A stretch of 64,000 nucleotides of DNA from Opitutales bacterium (GTDB lineage Bacteria > Verrucomicrobiota > Verrucomicrobiia > Opitutales > Opitutaceae). How positions within the stretch are numbered: position 1 is the stretch's first letter; each line of letters opens with the position of its first letter. Below the pieces are notes generated by a model that did no database searches, was not told the origin of the DNA, and saw nothing but the letters and a program-made list of their open reading frames with translations. A program made the position numbers and the translations under genes. The DNA lies in assembly GCA_018700525.1 (NCBI GenBank), contig JABITN010000196.1:1-64000 (forward strand), in the 5' to 3' direction. This document shows, in pieces, positions 23,852 to 34,205 of this stretch.

Positions 23852-24804
23852 GTTCTCTGAGATCGCCTGGCAGGTCCTCTCAATTCCGCACCGAGAATCA
23901 CGATCCCCTCGCCCAATGCTTTTTCGAGGCGTTTCGCGCCCGCCTCGGTCGCTTGGCTACCCCACAAGTATACACGTTCGAGCCGCTTCAACTTCGACAA
24001 TCTTTGGATACCCACATCCGATACATTCGTATCGCGTAAATTCAGATACTTCAAATTCTCAAGCTTATCAATATGTTCGATGGCCGCGTCTCCAACGCCC
24101 GTTCTTCCCAAGTCCAAATGTTCGATATTCGAATAATCAACGATCCCCGCCAAGTCTCCATCAGTGACGTCCGTTCGAGCCAGCGTAAGCTTGACTAAAG
24201 TATCGCCTAGGTCCGCCAGCATTCCAAAATCGAATGAGCCCGCCGTACGCTCCGCGTAGGTATAGTTAATCTCAAAGCGACTCGCGTCGTGATTCACCGT
24301 ATCGACTTGCAAGCCAGCCTCGTGCAATCGAGCCACCGTTTCTACAGCGTCTCCCATTATCGTATACTTCCGCTCATTAACAGGATTCGCCTCTTCGAAC
24401 TTCGACTTAACTTTCGGCTCCGGCCCATGAACGAACGACTCGCCAAATGAAGCTCCATCGGAAATCCACTGCTTTAGCAGTTTTTGCTCATTAGAAGACA
24501 GACCCTTCCCTTTTTGCGGCATATAGTCGGCATCATCCTTCGGGTAGGTCGTCAATACATACAACGAACTCTCATTCGGGTCGCCCGGTACCAAAACGTC
24601 GCCATACTCTCCTCCAGCCATTATCGCCTCGGGAGAATCCAGGCGCAATTCCCCCTTCACCTTCTCCTCTCCATGGCAACGATAACACTTATCTTCGAAA
24701 ATCGGAAGGATCTCCTTCGCAAAGTCCACTGCGTAGGCTGACGGACTAATGGCCATCGCAAGTCCAATCCATCCGCACGAGCTGAGTCTGCATGACACAT
24801 TCAT
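23848..24804 (-). CDS. PSCyt1-type c cytochrome with leucine-rich repeats
   Basis: 318 residues from the ATG at 24804, chosen to avoid overlapping the DUF1501 gene. A signal peptide (ending SPSAYA) precedes a c-type haem site CYRCHGEEK and a region GELRLDSPEAIMAGGEYG, GDPNESSLYVL and MPQKGKGLSSNEQKLLKQWI, typical of planctomycete cytochrome C domain (PF07635). The C-terminal ~150 residues hold leucine-rich repeats (NIEHLDLGRTGVGDAAIEHI, NLKYLNLRDTNVSD). It closes the three-gene operon at 28333-23848. Roles proposed for such proteins are periplasmic redox or polysaccharide-linked; the substrate is unknown. Confidence 0.88.
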   Translation of the reverse strand: MNVSCRLSSCGWIGLAMAISPSAYAVDFAKEILPIFEDKCYRCHGEEKVKGELRLDSPEAIMAGGEYGDVLVPGDPNESSLYVLTTYPKDDADYMPQKGKGLSSNEQKLLKQWISDGASFGESFVHGPEPKVKSKFEEANPVNERKYTIMGDAVETVARLHEAGLQVDTVNHDASRFEINYTYAERTAGSFDFGMLADLGDTLVKLTLARTDVTDGDLAGIVDYSNIEHLDLGRTGVGDAAIEHIDKLENLKYLNLRDTNVSDVGIQRLSKLKRLERVYLWGSQATEAGAKRLEKALGEGIVILGAELRGPARRSQRT

Positions 24805-24829
24805 AACGTTCAAAATTACGCAAGCGCGC

Positions 24830-26122
24830 TCAACCAAAAAGCTCCTTGATCGGAGTGCCTTTATCCGCAATGCGGAACGGACGACCACTTGGAGAATAAA
24901 CGGTCTTTTCCAAAGGCATTCCTAAAGCATAGCCGATCGTCGCATTGAAATCAGGCACTTCGACCTTTCGATCTGCAACCTTCTTTCCAATCGTATCCGT
25001 TTCGCCATACACTTGACCACCGCGAATACCGCCTCCAGCCAAGGCGCAGGAGAACGCAGCCGGCGAGTGATCGCGACCATCGTTGCCGTTGATCTGAGGC
25101 GTCCGCCCGAATTCTGTCGCGAGAACAACCATCGTTTCCTCAAGCATTCCACGACGCTCCAAGTCCGCCACCAACGTTCCCAAAGCTTGGTCTAAAATTT
25201 CAGCATTTTCGCCAACTCGTTCGAAATTATTCGTGTGCGTATCCCAGCCTCCCAAAGTCACTTCCACGAAACGAACATCGTGCTCAACTAAGCGACGGGC
25301 CAGTAAACAACCTTGGCCGAAGGGATTCGTTCCGTAGGTCTCACGCGTTGCTTTGTTTTCATCATCCAATTCGAATGCCGCCAAATCGCGACTCTTCATC
25401 AGTTTGATCGCGTCGTCATACATGTCTGTATAGGCACGCGTTTTCTTCTGATTATAACGATTATGAAACTCCGCGTCGAAAGCGTTGGTTAGCATTACCG
25501 AATCATGAAATTCCTTCTCGGAAACGCCTTTTCGCATTTTGCTATTCTGCAATCCTGCTTCCGGATTGCCAATCACTAGCGGCGCGAAACGCTGTTCGAA
25601 GTACCCGTTTCCCCCTCCGGGATTCGCACTCCCGATATGCACGACTCCTGGGAGGTTTGGGTTGCGAGCTCCATCCATCTTCATCAACCACGACCCAATT
25701 CCCGGATGAACAATGGTCCCCCGTTTCGTATAACTGGAATGCATGAAATAACGGCCTTCTTCGTGAGCCCCTTGTGTAGAACTCAACGAGCGGATCACCG
25801 CCATTTTATCCATCTGTTTGGAAATTCGCGGTAGATATTCGCTAATTTGAATCCCCGGCACATTGGTCGAGATAGGGTCAACAGGCCCGCGTGCGTCTCG
25901 ATCCGCTTTAGGGTCAAACGTATCCAAGTGACTCATACCCCCAGCCATGTATAGATAGATCACCTTTTTAGCGGTCGGCAATCGAGCAGGCGCCGCAGCA
26001 GCGCCAAACGCTTCCGACCGAATTCCCATTGGCATAAGGCCTACTCCAAGAAACGCTTTCGCCGAATAAGCAAGAAACTCGCGACGATCAAGATTCGGAA
26101 TTTTTCTGAGTATGTTTTTCAT
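24830..26122 (-). CDS. DUF1501 family protein
   Basis: 430 residues. The N-terminus has a Tat-like RREFLAYSAKAFLG motif and a hydrophobic stretch, so export is likely. The DUF1501 domain (sulfatase/alkaline phosphatase superfamily fold) is shown by MAGGMSHLDTFDPKADRDARG, GIQISEYLPRISKQMDKMAVIRS, GGWDTHTNNFERV and VLATEFGRTPQINGNDGRDH. These proteins are nearly always encoded next to DUF1549/DUF1553 cytochrome proteins, as here. The reaction is not established. It follows the DUF1549 gene after 27 bases and precedes the LRR cytochrome. Confidence 0.93.
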   Translation of the reverse strand: MKNILRKIPNLDRREFLAYSAKAFLGVGLMPMGIRSEAFGAAAAPARLPTAKKVIYLYMAGGMSHLDTFDPKADRDARGPVDPISTNVPGIQISEYLPRISKQMDKMAVIRSLSSTQGAHEEGRYFMHSSYTKRGTIVHPGIGSWLMKMDGARNPNLPGVVHIGSANPGGGNGYFEQRFAPLVIGNPEAGLQNSKMRKGVSEKEFHDSVMLTNAFDAEFHNRYNQKKTRAYTDMYDDAIKLMKSRDLAAFELDDENKATRETYGTNPFGQGCLLARRLVEHDVRFVEVTLGGWDTHTNNFERVGENAEILDQALGTLVADLERRGMLEETMVVLATEFGRTPQINGNDGRDHSPAAFSCALAGGGIRGGQVYGETDTIGKKVADRKVEVPDFNATIGYALGMPLEKTVYSPSGRPFRIADKGTPIKELFG

Positions 26123-26149
26123 AGTCTCGAATTTTCGATCGGTATCAAA

Positions 26150-28333
26150 TCACTGGATAAAACGGAACTCCTGCGTATTCATTAAGGAAGCCAATAACTG
26201 TCGATAGCCTCGACTCTTCTCGGCTTTGGTATTTTGCTGAAGCTGAGCTCCCATTAATTCCTGCTCACGAGGCGTTGGTAGCCTGGAGAAAAACGATTGA
26301 AATACAGTGTCCATCCGTCGGCGGGAATTGCCGGCTTTCTGCACAGCGATATTCAAAGCCGAATTCTGGCGAGTTAACCAGTACAAGGTCTCTCCATTGA
26401 GCAATCGGAGCGCTTGAGTGATTGATGCGTCGTCATTGGAGTTCTCAATGATCTCGCGATCAGATTGTCCAAACTGACGTAAAAAATGGCCTGCCGGGGC
26501 GGGTGAAACGATTTCTGACGCTCGAACCATTCCCGTCGACATCCCTCGCCAACGCGGGTCGCGCCGCATTTCCTTCGCTTTCTCGCTCAGCGCATCCGAT
26601 TCACTTCCATAACCTGCTCCCATACTCATGCCACGGGCCATGTCTTTAGAATTCGGGTCGTTGAGCGCTTCTTGCAACGCACCCGTATCTTCTCCATTCA
26701 GTTTCGCGAGAAACAACTCCATCGCTTGATTCTTTTGCGAGCGAGCCTTCTGATACTGTTTCCTAAACTCTTTGCGTTCTTTCTCGGTAGTCGCGTTTTG
26801 GAGCAACTTCCGATACTCCTTTTCGTAATCGATAAATCGAGTTTCCAAATCGGTCAAGCGATGCACCATGCCATACGCTTGAGCCGTATCGAGGTTTTCG
26901 ACACGCTCGACTTGCTTCGCCATACTAGCCTCCCCTTGACGAGCTTTCATCATCCCAGGTTCAACTCCGACGCGCTCATCGAGGTCTACAACAGCCAAAG
27001 TCAACATCGAGTCCCATAGTTGTTCTGCGGTCATTCTACGCAAAATAGGCCCCTGGAAATGGTAGGTTTCATCCGGTTCGGGCGTGTCTACCGAGACTGC
27101 GCTTTGATAAGTTCGCGTATTCAGTAGCATTCTTAAATACTGCTTTTGGTCGAAATCATAAGCGACCATTAGCTTCGTCAAATAGTCCATTAACTCTGAA
27201 TTGGAGGCGACAGTATCATCCATGAAATTATCGACCGGTTCGATCAATCCGATACCCATGGTCTTCTTCCAAAGTCGATTCGCGATGACCTTGGAAAAAC
27301 GCGGATTCTCAGGAGACGTCAGCCAATTCGCATAAACCTCACGGGGATTGTCCTTCTTCCCGACAACCGCTTCTCCGCCAAATGGAGTCTTAGGCGAGAT
27401 CTTTTGCTTCGGACGCCCGTTTTTGTATTGGTAGTCGTCGGGAAGCTTTAGGTCTCGTTTTACTTCAGCAGCTTGAGCCGTCAGCGGCGACACGAGATCT
27501 CTCACGACACGACGTTGCGATGGTGGCGGCTGAGCTAGCCTCCGAGCTTCTTTCGGATCGACTCCTTGCTTGACCTGCTTCTGAACCAACGCTCGCTGTA
27601 TTGCCTGAAAATCCTTGGAAAGCGGAATCTTCCCGTAGGGCATTTGAGCCTGTAACCCGAAAGTGTAGGCCGCCATATGGTAATACTCTTTCTGAGTCCA
27701 TTTATCGAATGGGTGATCATGACACTGGGCACACTGCATACGCGTACCCAAAAAAACCTGCGCCGTGTTCGACATATTATCAAGCGGCATACCAGCGTCC
27801 CTCATGTAGTACCCAACCGCAGGATCATCCCAAACGTAGCCTTCTGAAGTAATCATTTCGCGTACAAATTCGTCGTAAGGCTGATTTTCCCTTAGCGACT
27901 CTTTAATCCAATCCTGGTAAGATGCCATTATGATGCGGCGACCGCGCGACTTTACCCTCAATACGTCTGCCCAATAATTATAATGGTGGCTCACGTAACC
28001 CTCTGAGTTCAGCAGCGAATCGATCAATTCCGAACGGCGATTCTCAGATTTTGAATTCATAAACTCCGTAAGCTCATCGTAGGTCGGAATGCGTCCAATA
28101 ACATCCAAATACACGCGGCGAACAAAAAATTCATCGGTGACCGGAGCATTGCGTTCAAGGCCTTCGGCCCTCAGTCCATCTTCGATGTAGATATCGATTT
28201 GCTGCGCAGCATCCAAGATATTGACGGAATCGGATTCTGCTTGATTCTTTGCAGTCACGAAACTCCAGGAAAACAGTGCCAGAATAATAAGAATGGGCTT
28301 CACTAGATAATTGGACGTCCTTGAAATTCTCAT
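26150..28333 (-). CDS. DUF1549/DUF1553 protein with haem-binding motif
   Basis: 727 residues from the ATG at 28333; a second ATG two codons upstream also fits. A signal peptide (LILALFSWSFVTA) leads to the DUF1549 domain (about 40-260) with the haem motif CAQCHDHPFDKWTQKEYY, and the DUF1553 domain (about 320-680) with PRFSKVIANRLWKKTMGIGL, EPVDNFMDD and LLNGETLYWLT. A central Gln/Lys/Glu-rich helical insert (about 500-560) is present. It is the first gene of the operon. Such large periplasmic proteins are typical of Planctomycetes and Verrucomicrobia; the function is unproven. Confidence 0.93.
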   Translation of the reverse strand: MRISRTSNYLVKPILIILALFSWSFVTAKNQAESDSVNILDAAQQIDIYIEDGLRAEGLERNAPVTDEFFVRRVYLDVIGRIPTYDELTEFMNSKSENRRSELIDSLLNSEGYVSHHYNYWADVLRVKSRGRRIIMASYQDWIKESLRENQPYDEFVREMITSEGYVWDDPAVGYYMRDAGMPLDNMSNTAQVFLGTRMQCAQCHDHPFDKWTQKEYYHMAAYTFGLQAQMPYGKIPLSKDFQAIQRALVQKQVKQGVDPKEARRLAQPPPSQRRVVRDLVSPLTAQAAEVKRDLKLPDDYQYKNGRPKQKISPKTPFGGEAVVGKKDNPREVYANWLTSPENPRFSKVIANRLWKKTMGIGLIEPVDNFMDDTVASNSELMDYLTKLMVAYDFDQKQYLRMLLNTRTYQSAVSVDTPEPDETYHFQGPILRRMTAEQLWDSMLTLAVVDLDERVGVEPGMMKARQGEASMAKQVERVENLDTAQAYGMVHRLTDLETRFIDYEKEYRKLLQNATTEKERKEFRKQYQKARSQKNQAMELFLAKLNGEDTGALQEALNDPNSKDMARGMSMGAGYGSESDALSEKAKEMRRDPRWRGMSTGMVRASEIVSPAPAGHFLRQFGQSDREIIENSNDDASITQALRLLNGETLYWLTRQNSALNIAVQKAGNSRRRMDTVFQSFFSRLPTPREQELMGAQLQQNTKAEKSRGYRQLLASLMNTQEFRFIQ

Positions 28334-28466
28334 AAGCAAGCTAAAGTAAAAACTAAGGCCTCAGCATAAAAGCTGAAAATGCCTTTTTGCTACCTAATAA
28401 CGGCTCCAACGCTTCGGAAATTACCAAAACCAAGCCCAATTACCGCTATAACCCGAAAACACTCGC

Positions 28467-28488
28467 CAAAAACCCCTGAATGAAGGGT
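28467..28488 (-). terminator. candidate kdsA terminator
   Basis: ACCCCT at 28472-28477 pairs with AAGGGT at 28483-28488 around GAATG, with one wobble pair. On the minus strand it is followed by TTTTT. It lies about 60 bases beyond the kdsA stop. Confidence 0.45.
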
Positions 28489-28550
28489 GAGCAGATGATA
28501 ACGCCAATGCTGGGATCGCGCCGCACAGTGTTCGAGAAGCCCAAAGCAAT

Positions 28551-29477
<927 letters not shown>

Positions 29478-29578
29478 CTAATGCTTCCATTTTTGTTGCG
29501 ATTCCCATCCAAATAAAACTGGGTAAGGGAATAGGTTTGAAGCGCTATTCGGCATTCGGCCTGAACGTTTTTTAGCTT

Positions 29579-30160
29579 ATGTCAAAACGAAGATTCTGCT
29601 GGATAGACCTTGAAATGACCGGATTGGACCCGAACGTAGATCGGATCCTGGAAGCTGGTATAATCGTCACGGACAAGTTTCTAGAACCCGTTTTCGAATG
29701 GGAAACCGCCGTTACCCAACCATCCCAAGTTCTCGAAAACATGAACGACTGGTGCAAGCATCACCACGCAAAAAGTGGCCTGATCGATCGCATTCCAAAA
29801 GGCATTTCCGAAGACGAACTAGACGAACGCCTCGCTGAGATCATTCTTACGCATTTTAAGAAGAAGAATCCAGTCGTTATCTGCGGAAACTCGATCTCCC
29901 AAGATCGTAAATTCATCGATCAATATCTCCCGAAGTTCTCAGAGCGACTCCACTATCGCATGTTAGATGTATCCAGCTTTAAGATCGTCTATCGGGAAAT
30001 GTTAGGCCGAGACTTCAAAAAGCAAAATACACACCGAGCGCTTGAAGACATCAAGGAATCCATCGCCGAACTAAAATACTACATGAGCGCGATCGATCCA
30101 TCCGGCCTATCTTTAATCGACAATTCCCATAGTCCTCCGAAAGCGGAGAACGAAGAATAA
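29579..30160 (+). CDS. orn: oligoribonuclease
   Basis: 193 residues. Orn degrades short RNA oligomers, including pGpG, to mononucleotides. It is a DEDDh exonuclease: Exo I WIDLEMTGLDP (Asp and Glu), Exo II CGNSISQDRKFI (Asp), and Exo III NTHRALEDIKESI with His and Asp. Length fits the family (about 180). The ending KAENEE tail adds about ten residues. The S41 peptidase gene starts two bases after its stop, so they are probably cotranscribed. Confidence 0.96.
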   Translation: MSKRRFCWIDLEMTGLDPNVDRILEAGIIVTDKFLEPVFEWETAVTQPSQVLENMNDWCKHHHAKSGLIDRIPKGISEDELDERLAEIILTHFKKKNPVVICGNSISQDRKFIDQYLPKFSERLHYRMLDVSSFKIVYREMLGRDFKKQNTHRALEDIKESIAELKYYMSAIDPSGLSLIDNSHSPPKAENEE

Positions 30161-30162
30161 AA

Positions 30163-31407
30163 ATGAGAGTGATGCGGAACATTGGGGCATTCGGACTGCT
30201 CTTGCTGTTCCTCACAGGACAAACGGTTGCCTCATCGAATCACATAGATCCGAAAACCAAGGAACGCATAATAACCCGCGTTTCGAACTTAATCCAAACC
30301 AAGGCTTTCGCCTTCGAAATCGCCTTCGATCGCTGGCCCGAAATCCTACAATCCCACCGCAAGACAATCGATTTAGCCGAAACGGTTAACGAATTCGAAG
30401 ACGCCCTCGATCGTGCATTTGATGAATTCGAAATCTCCCACCTTTACATCACCCCACCTAAGATAAAGGCAAGCGATTCCAATCGACCCATCAGTCGATT
30501 CGGGATCAGTGGTCTGAACACAGAGTCCGGTATTTACGTGACTCATGTCACAAAAGAAAGCCCTGCAGCCGAAACCGGAATCCGTAAACTCGATACGATA
30601 AAATCGGTCAACACAGCCTGGCCAGCTAGACTTAATTATTTGAAAGGCGTGCGAGGCGAACGCCTCTCAGTCGAATGGATCCGACAAGGCGAACCCATGT
30701 CCGGCGAAATCGTTTGCCGTCCATTCTCCTCGACCGACCTTCCCTGGATCGAATGGCTAAGCCCGAACGTCGCCGTCATCCATATTCAAGGATTTACGAA
30801 TGAGAGCTACAAAATGCTAAGCGTTTCCCGCCTTTTCCGAAAAGCACGCCACGCTCAAGCCATCATCATCGATCTTAGGAACAATTATGGCGGCTATCTC
30901 CACAACGCCTTGCATCTCGCGGGAAAAGTCCTCACCCGAAATCAAATTTTCGCGCTTCACGTCACGAGAAAACACTATTCCAATTTCGAATACGAAATGG
31001 ATATTGATAACGAATCTTATTTCACCGAAGCCGAACGTCACAGCCGCAAATTGAGACCTGCATTCAATCTGCAAGGCTACAAAGGGAAACTCGCCGTACT
31101 CGTCGATACCTACAGCGCAAGTGCTGCCGACATATTCCCCGCGGCGATTCAAGAGCATCGACGCGGCATTATCATTGGAACGCGTTCAAGCGGAGCTCTC
31201 ATCGGTTCGAAAGTCGCATACCTTCCGGGCGGGTATCGATTGACCTACCCTTTCGTTGAAGTGCTAACCTCGCAAGGCAATCGATTGGAGAGCAACGGAG
31301 TCGTTCCCGACATTGAGCTCAACTGGCAAGAGACCGCCAACGACGCTATCGTCTATGAACGTGCGATCAAAGCTCTACTGGCTAAAAACGAAACGCTTCG
31401 AAACTGA
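30163..31407 (+). CDS. S41 family peptidase with PDZ-like region
   Basis: 414 residues. A signal peptide (about 1-24, ending GQTVAS) is followed by a helical part, a PDZ-like region (GIYVTHVTKESPAAETGIRKLDTIKSV, about 125-155) and the S41 catalytic domain: AIIIDLRNNYGGYLHNAL, then DTYSASAADIFPAAIQEH with the nucleophilic Ser. The Lys-containing GKG segment of classic CtpA proteins is replaced by GTRSSGALIGSK, closer to tail-specific protease relatives of the IRBP/tricorn type. It probably acts in the periplasm on misfolded or tagged proteins. It sits two bases after orn, convergent with the TPR gene. Confidence 0.88.
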   Translation: MRVMRNIGAFGLLLLFLTGQTVASSNHIDPKTKERIITRVSNLIQTKAFAFEIAFDRWPEILQSHRKTIDLAETVNEFEDALDRAFDEFEISHLYITPPKIKASDSNRPISRFGISGLNTESGIYVTHVTKESPAAETGIRKLDTIKSVNTAWPARLNYLKGVRGERLSVEWIRQGEPMSGEIVCRPFSSTDLPWIEWLSPNVAVIHIQGFTNESYKMLSVSRLFRKARHAQAIIIDLRNNYGGYLHNALHLAGKVLTRNQIFALHVTRKHYSNFEYEMDIDNESYFTEAERHSRKLRPAFNLQGYKGKLAVLVDTYSASAADIFPAAIQEHRRGIIIGTRSSGALIGSKVAYLPGGYRLTYPFVEVLTSQGNRLESNGVVPDIELNWQETANDAIVYERAIKALLAKNETLRN

Positions 31408-31439
31408 ACATTGGGCACGCCTCTACAAATGCATCGCCC

Positions 31440-32840
31440 CTAACGCTTCTTCCCATAAAAAATGTCTATCTTTTGAGCCACATCTTTATATCCAATATCA
31501 TTGGCATAGATGGCCTTATACTCTTCGATTGCCTCCAAGTCGCGCTCTAAACGTTCGAAGCACTCCCCCAACAAATAGAGTACTTCCTTCTTAAAGTCGT
31601 CCATAACATTCAAGCTTTCGGCCGCTCGTTGCAATTGCTCCAATGCCAAATCGAAAAGGTCCTTCGCCATAAAACAACGCGCCAACAAAACGAGTGACTT
31701 TATTCGAAGACTCGGACTCCGTTGAGAGATCTGAAACTGTTGAATGGCTCCGTCAACAAACCCGCTCTCAAGCAAATACTCCCCATATTTAAAGCGACGA
31801 CTATAATCATTAGGGAACTGCTCCACCAACTTACGACTCTCTTCGAGCTTCAAACCGAGAAACTCTTTCTCCAGCTCGATCAACCGTTCATTCGATTCAT
31901 CTTCGCTCGCAGATTCTCGCTTCAGATCGAATAACTCTCGTTCGACCCGGCTCACTCTCAACTCACTCCTCAGATGCAATAACGAAACGTCATTTCCCGC
32001 TTGCGGCAGAGCAAAAGCCTTCTCAAGCCAGGAAAGAGCCTCATTATAATCCTCCTGCTGTATCAGCGAGCGAATCAATAACTTATAATTATCTACCTGT
32101 TGAGGGTCTTGGTGAATCACTGAAGTTAAATCCTGAATACGTTCTTTTCCCGAATCCTCATCGAACACGACTTTGCTCGCCCTCTCAAGAGAGCTCGACT
32201 CGGTTTTATCTTTTAGTTTCGACCGAAAATCCTCCTCTTTATCCGCCCACTTCCCTTTATTGATAGAGTGCGCAACCGAAGCGGACTTGACCAACTCCTG
32301 AATATACCCAACACTCGGCTTCAATCGCATAAGTCGCTCGGCAATCGCTAAAGCTTTTTCCGTGGAGCCAACTTTTATAAGAGCCTCGCACAAACGTTCC
32401 ATTTTTACGAAATCGTCAGGGTTTCGATCGCAAATAGACTCCAAGCAAAAGGCTTCCGTTTGATTGAACTTCAATTTGCCCGCCCCTCGTGCGACTAAGG
32501 ACAATGCTCGCGTGTTGTAGCCATCTTTATTAAGAACGCTTTCTCCGATCGACATCGATTTGGCAGGATTCCGCAAAAGCGCTAAGTAGCCAAAAGGCAG
32601 AACGATGTAGTTCGCCAATCGAGTCAATTTCAAACCGATCCCTTTACCGCCCGAAGCCAGAACCTGACGCTGTGCCTTGCGCAAAAGCTGACGAACCTCC
32701 AAACATCCAGGATTTTCATTCAGTAACTCATAACAGATATCAACCGTATATTCGGAATTCCCACGCGTCATTGCCAATCGCGCATTATCGACTTTTCTGC
32801 GATCCCGATCGCCAAGTTCCTGTTCCGAAAATTCCGACAT
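31440..32840 (-). CDS. TPR-like repeat protein, unknown
   Basis: 466 residues without signal peptide. The sequence is helical throughout with tetratricopeptide-like units, for example GNSEYTVDICYELLNENPGC, EDYNEALSWLEKAFALPQAG and FFDLALEQLQRAAESL, and a short Gly/Lys segment (ASGGKGIGLKLTRLANYIVL, about 70-90) that is partly hydrophobic. A charged middle part (about 215-250) carries no clear repeat. It probably serves as a scaffold; the partner is unknown. It is third in the trpD-glmM unit, starting 18 bases after glmM. Confidence 0.75.
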   Translation of the reverse strand: MSEFSEQELGDRDRRKVDNARLAMTRGNSEYTVDICYELLNENPGCLEVRQLLRKAQRQVLASGGKGIGLKLTRLANYIVLPFGYLALLRNPAKSMSIGESVLNKDGYNTRALSLVARGAGKLKFNQTEAFCLESICDRNPDDFVKMERLCEALIKVGSTEKALAIAERLMRLKPSVGYIQELVKSASVAHSINKGKWADKEEDFRSKLKDKTESSSLERASKVVFDEDSGKERIQDLTSVIHQDPQQVDNYKLLIRSLIQQEDYNEALSWLEKAFALPQAGNDVSLLHLRSELRVSRVERELFDLKRESASEDESNERLIELEKEFLGLKLEESRKLVEQFPNDYSRRFKYGEYLLESGFVDGAIQQFQISQRSPSLRIKSLVLLARCFMAKDLFDLALEQLQRAAESLNVMDDFKKEVLYLLGECFERLERDLEAIEEYKAIYANDIGYKDVAQKIDIFYGKKR

Positions 32841-32858
32841 CCTACACCAGCAAACTCA

Positions 32859-34205
32859 TTACGTAAGATCTTTCGCGACAGCTTCCTCCAAACGTCGCAC
32901 TGCTTCAGCCGTTAAAGCGTCCGTTTTCGCTTCCACCAACAGGCGAAGTTTCGGTTCGGTTCCGGAATAGCGAACCAACAAACGCCCATCCTCGCCGAAT
33001 TCCTTCTCCAATTGCTTTATAACTGCGCTCACATTGACACAGGTATCCAAAGCCGGCTTAGAAGCGACTCGAATCGCTCTCGTCTGCTGGGGGTACGCCC
33101 GATAAAAGGAGGCTAGTTTACCCAACGATTGCCCGGATTCAACAATTGCCTGGGCGACCTTCAATGCAGAAAACAATCCATCGCCCGTCATAGAAAAACC
33201 GCCGACCACAACATGACCCGATTCTTCTCCTCCCAAAGAAAATCCATCGGAAATCATTAATCGAGATACAAACTTATCTCCAATATTCGTTCGCTCGACC
33301 ACAATCTCGTTCGATCCAAGAGCCGCGTCCAAACCAAGATTGCTTTGATCGGTTGTAACAAGAACATCCCCCTTTAGTTTTCCCTGAGCTTTTGCTCGAA
33401 TGGCCAAGAGTCCCAAGGTCGCTTCACCCGGCAGCTTGGTACCTGTCTCGTCGAACGCGATCATACGGTCGCCATCGCCATCAAAGGCGAAACCCATATC
33501 GAAAGTCCCAGTCTCGAAAACAGTCGATAACGACTGCGGGCATTCACTCCCTACGCCATCATTGATATTCGATCCGTTCGGAGCATCTCCCACCGTTGTT
33601 GTCTCGGAGCCAAATGCCTCGAACACCTCTCTTGCGAATGCACTCAAAGCCCCGTTCGAACAATCCAATGCAATTCGCTTGCCACTCAACATGCCCTTCG
33701 GAAAAGCCTGCCGAACCGATTTCAAATACAGCTCGCATTTCTCCGAGGCCACATCTTCCACGAATGGCCAACTCGAAGCGTCCACTGCATCCGCAGCCCC
33801 AACCGCCTCATCTAAATTCTGCTCCATAGACTCGGAAGGCTTGGTCCCATCCGCTTGAAAAAATTTTATGCCATTGTCCGTGTGCGGATTGTGAGATGCC
33901 GTAATAGCACAGCCCATCGACGCCTCGCCTAAAGCCACCACCTTGGCTACCGCCGGAGTAGGCACCACCCCGATCGACTCTACGCGACCACCCTCGGACT
34001 CAAACCCCGCCGCCAAAGCAGCCAAAAGAGCGACTCCCGAAGCACGCGTATCTCTCCCTATAACAATGAGAGGCGATTCCGTACCGTAGCGGAGCTTCGT
34101 AACTCTAGCTGCCGCTAAACCTGCTCGATAAGCAATATTATCATTTAAATTCGACCCGCCATACAAACCGCGGATGCCATCAGTCCCAAAATATTTAAGA
34201 GCCAT
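32859..34205 (-). CDS. glmM: phosphoglucosamine mutase
   Basis: 448 residues. GlmM converts glucosamine-6-phosphate to glucosamine-1-phosphate for UDP-GlcNAc, needed for both peptidoglycan and LPS. YFGTDGIRG opens the protein; the phosphoserine is Ser104 in AITASHNPHTDNGIKFF; metal-binding FAFDGDGDRMIAFDE and the sugar-binding GGEESGHVV follow, with the phosphate-binding RYSGTEPKLRLLVE at the C-terminus. Its start overlaps the trpD stop by one base (TAATG), so the pair is translationally coupled. Confidence 0.96.
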   Translation of the reverse strand: MALKYFGTDGIRGLYGGSNLNDNIAYRAGLAAARVTKLRYGTESPLIVIGRDTRASGVALLAALAAGFESEGGRVESIGVVPTPAVAKVVALGEASMGCAITASHNPHTDNGIKFFQADGTKPSESMEQNLDEAVGAADAVDASSWPFVEDVASEKCELYLKSVRQAFPKGMLSGKRIALDCSNGALSAFAREVFEAFGSETTTVGDAPNGSNINDGVGSECPQSLSTVFETGTFDMGFAFDGDGDRMIAFDETGTKLPGEATLGLLAIRAKAQGKLKGDVLVTTDQSNLGLDAALGSNEIVVERTNIGDKFVSRLMISDGFSLGGEESGHVVVGGFSMTGDGLFSALKVAQAIVESGQSLGKLASFYRAYPQQTRAIRVASKPALDTCVNVSAVIKQLEKEFGEDGRLLVRYSGTEPKLRLLVEAKTDALTAEAVRRLEEAVAKDLT

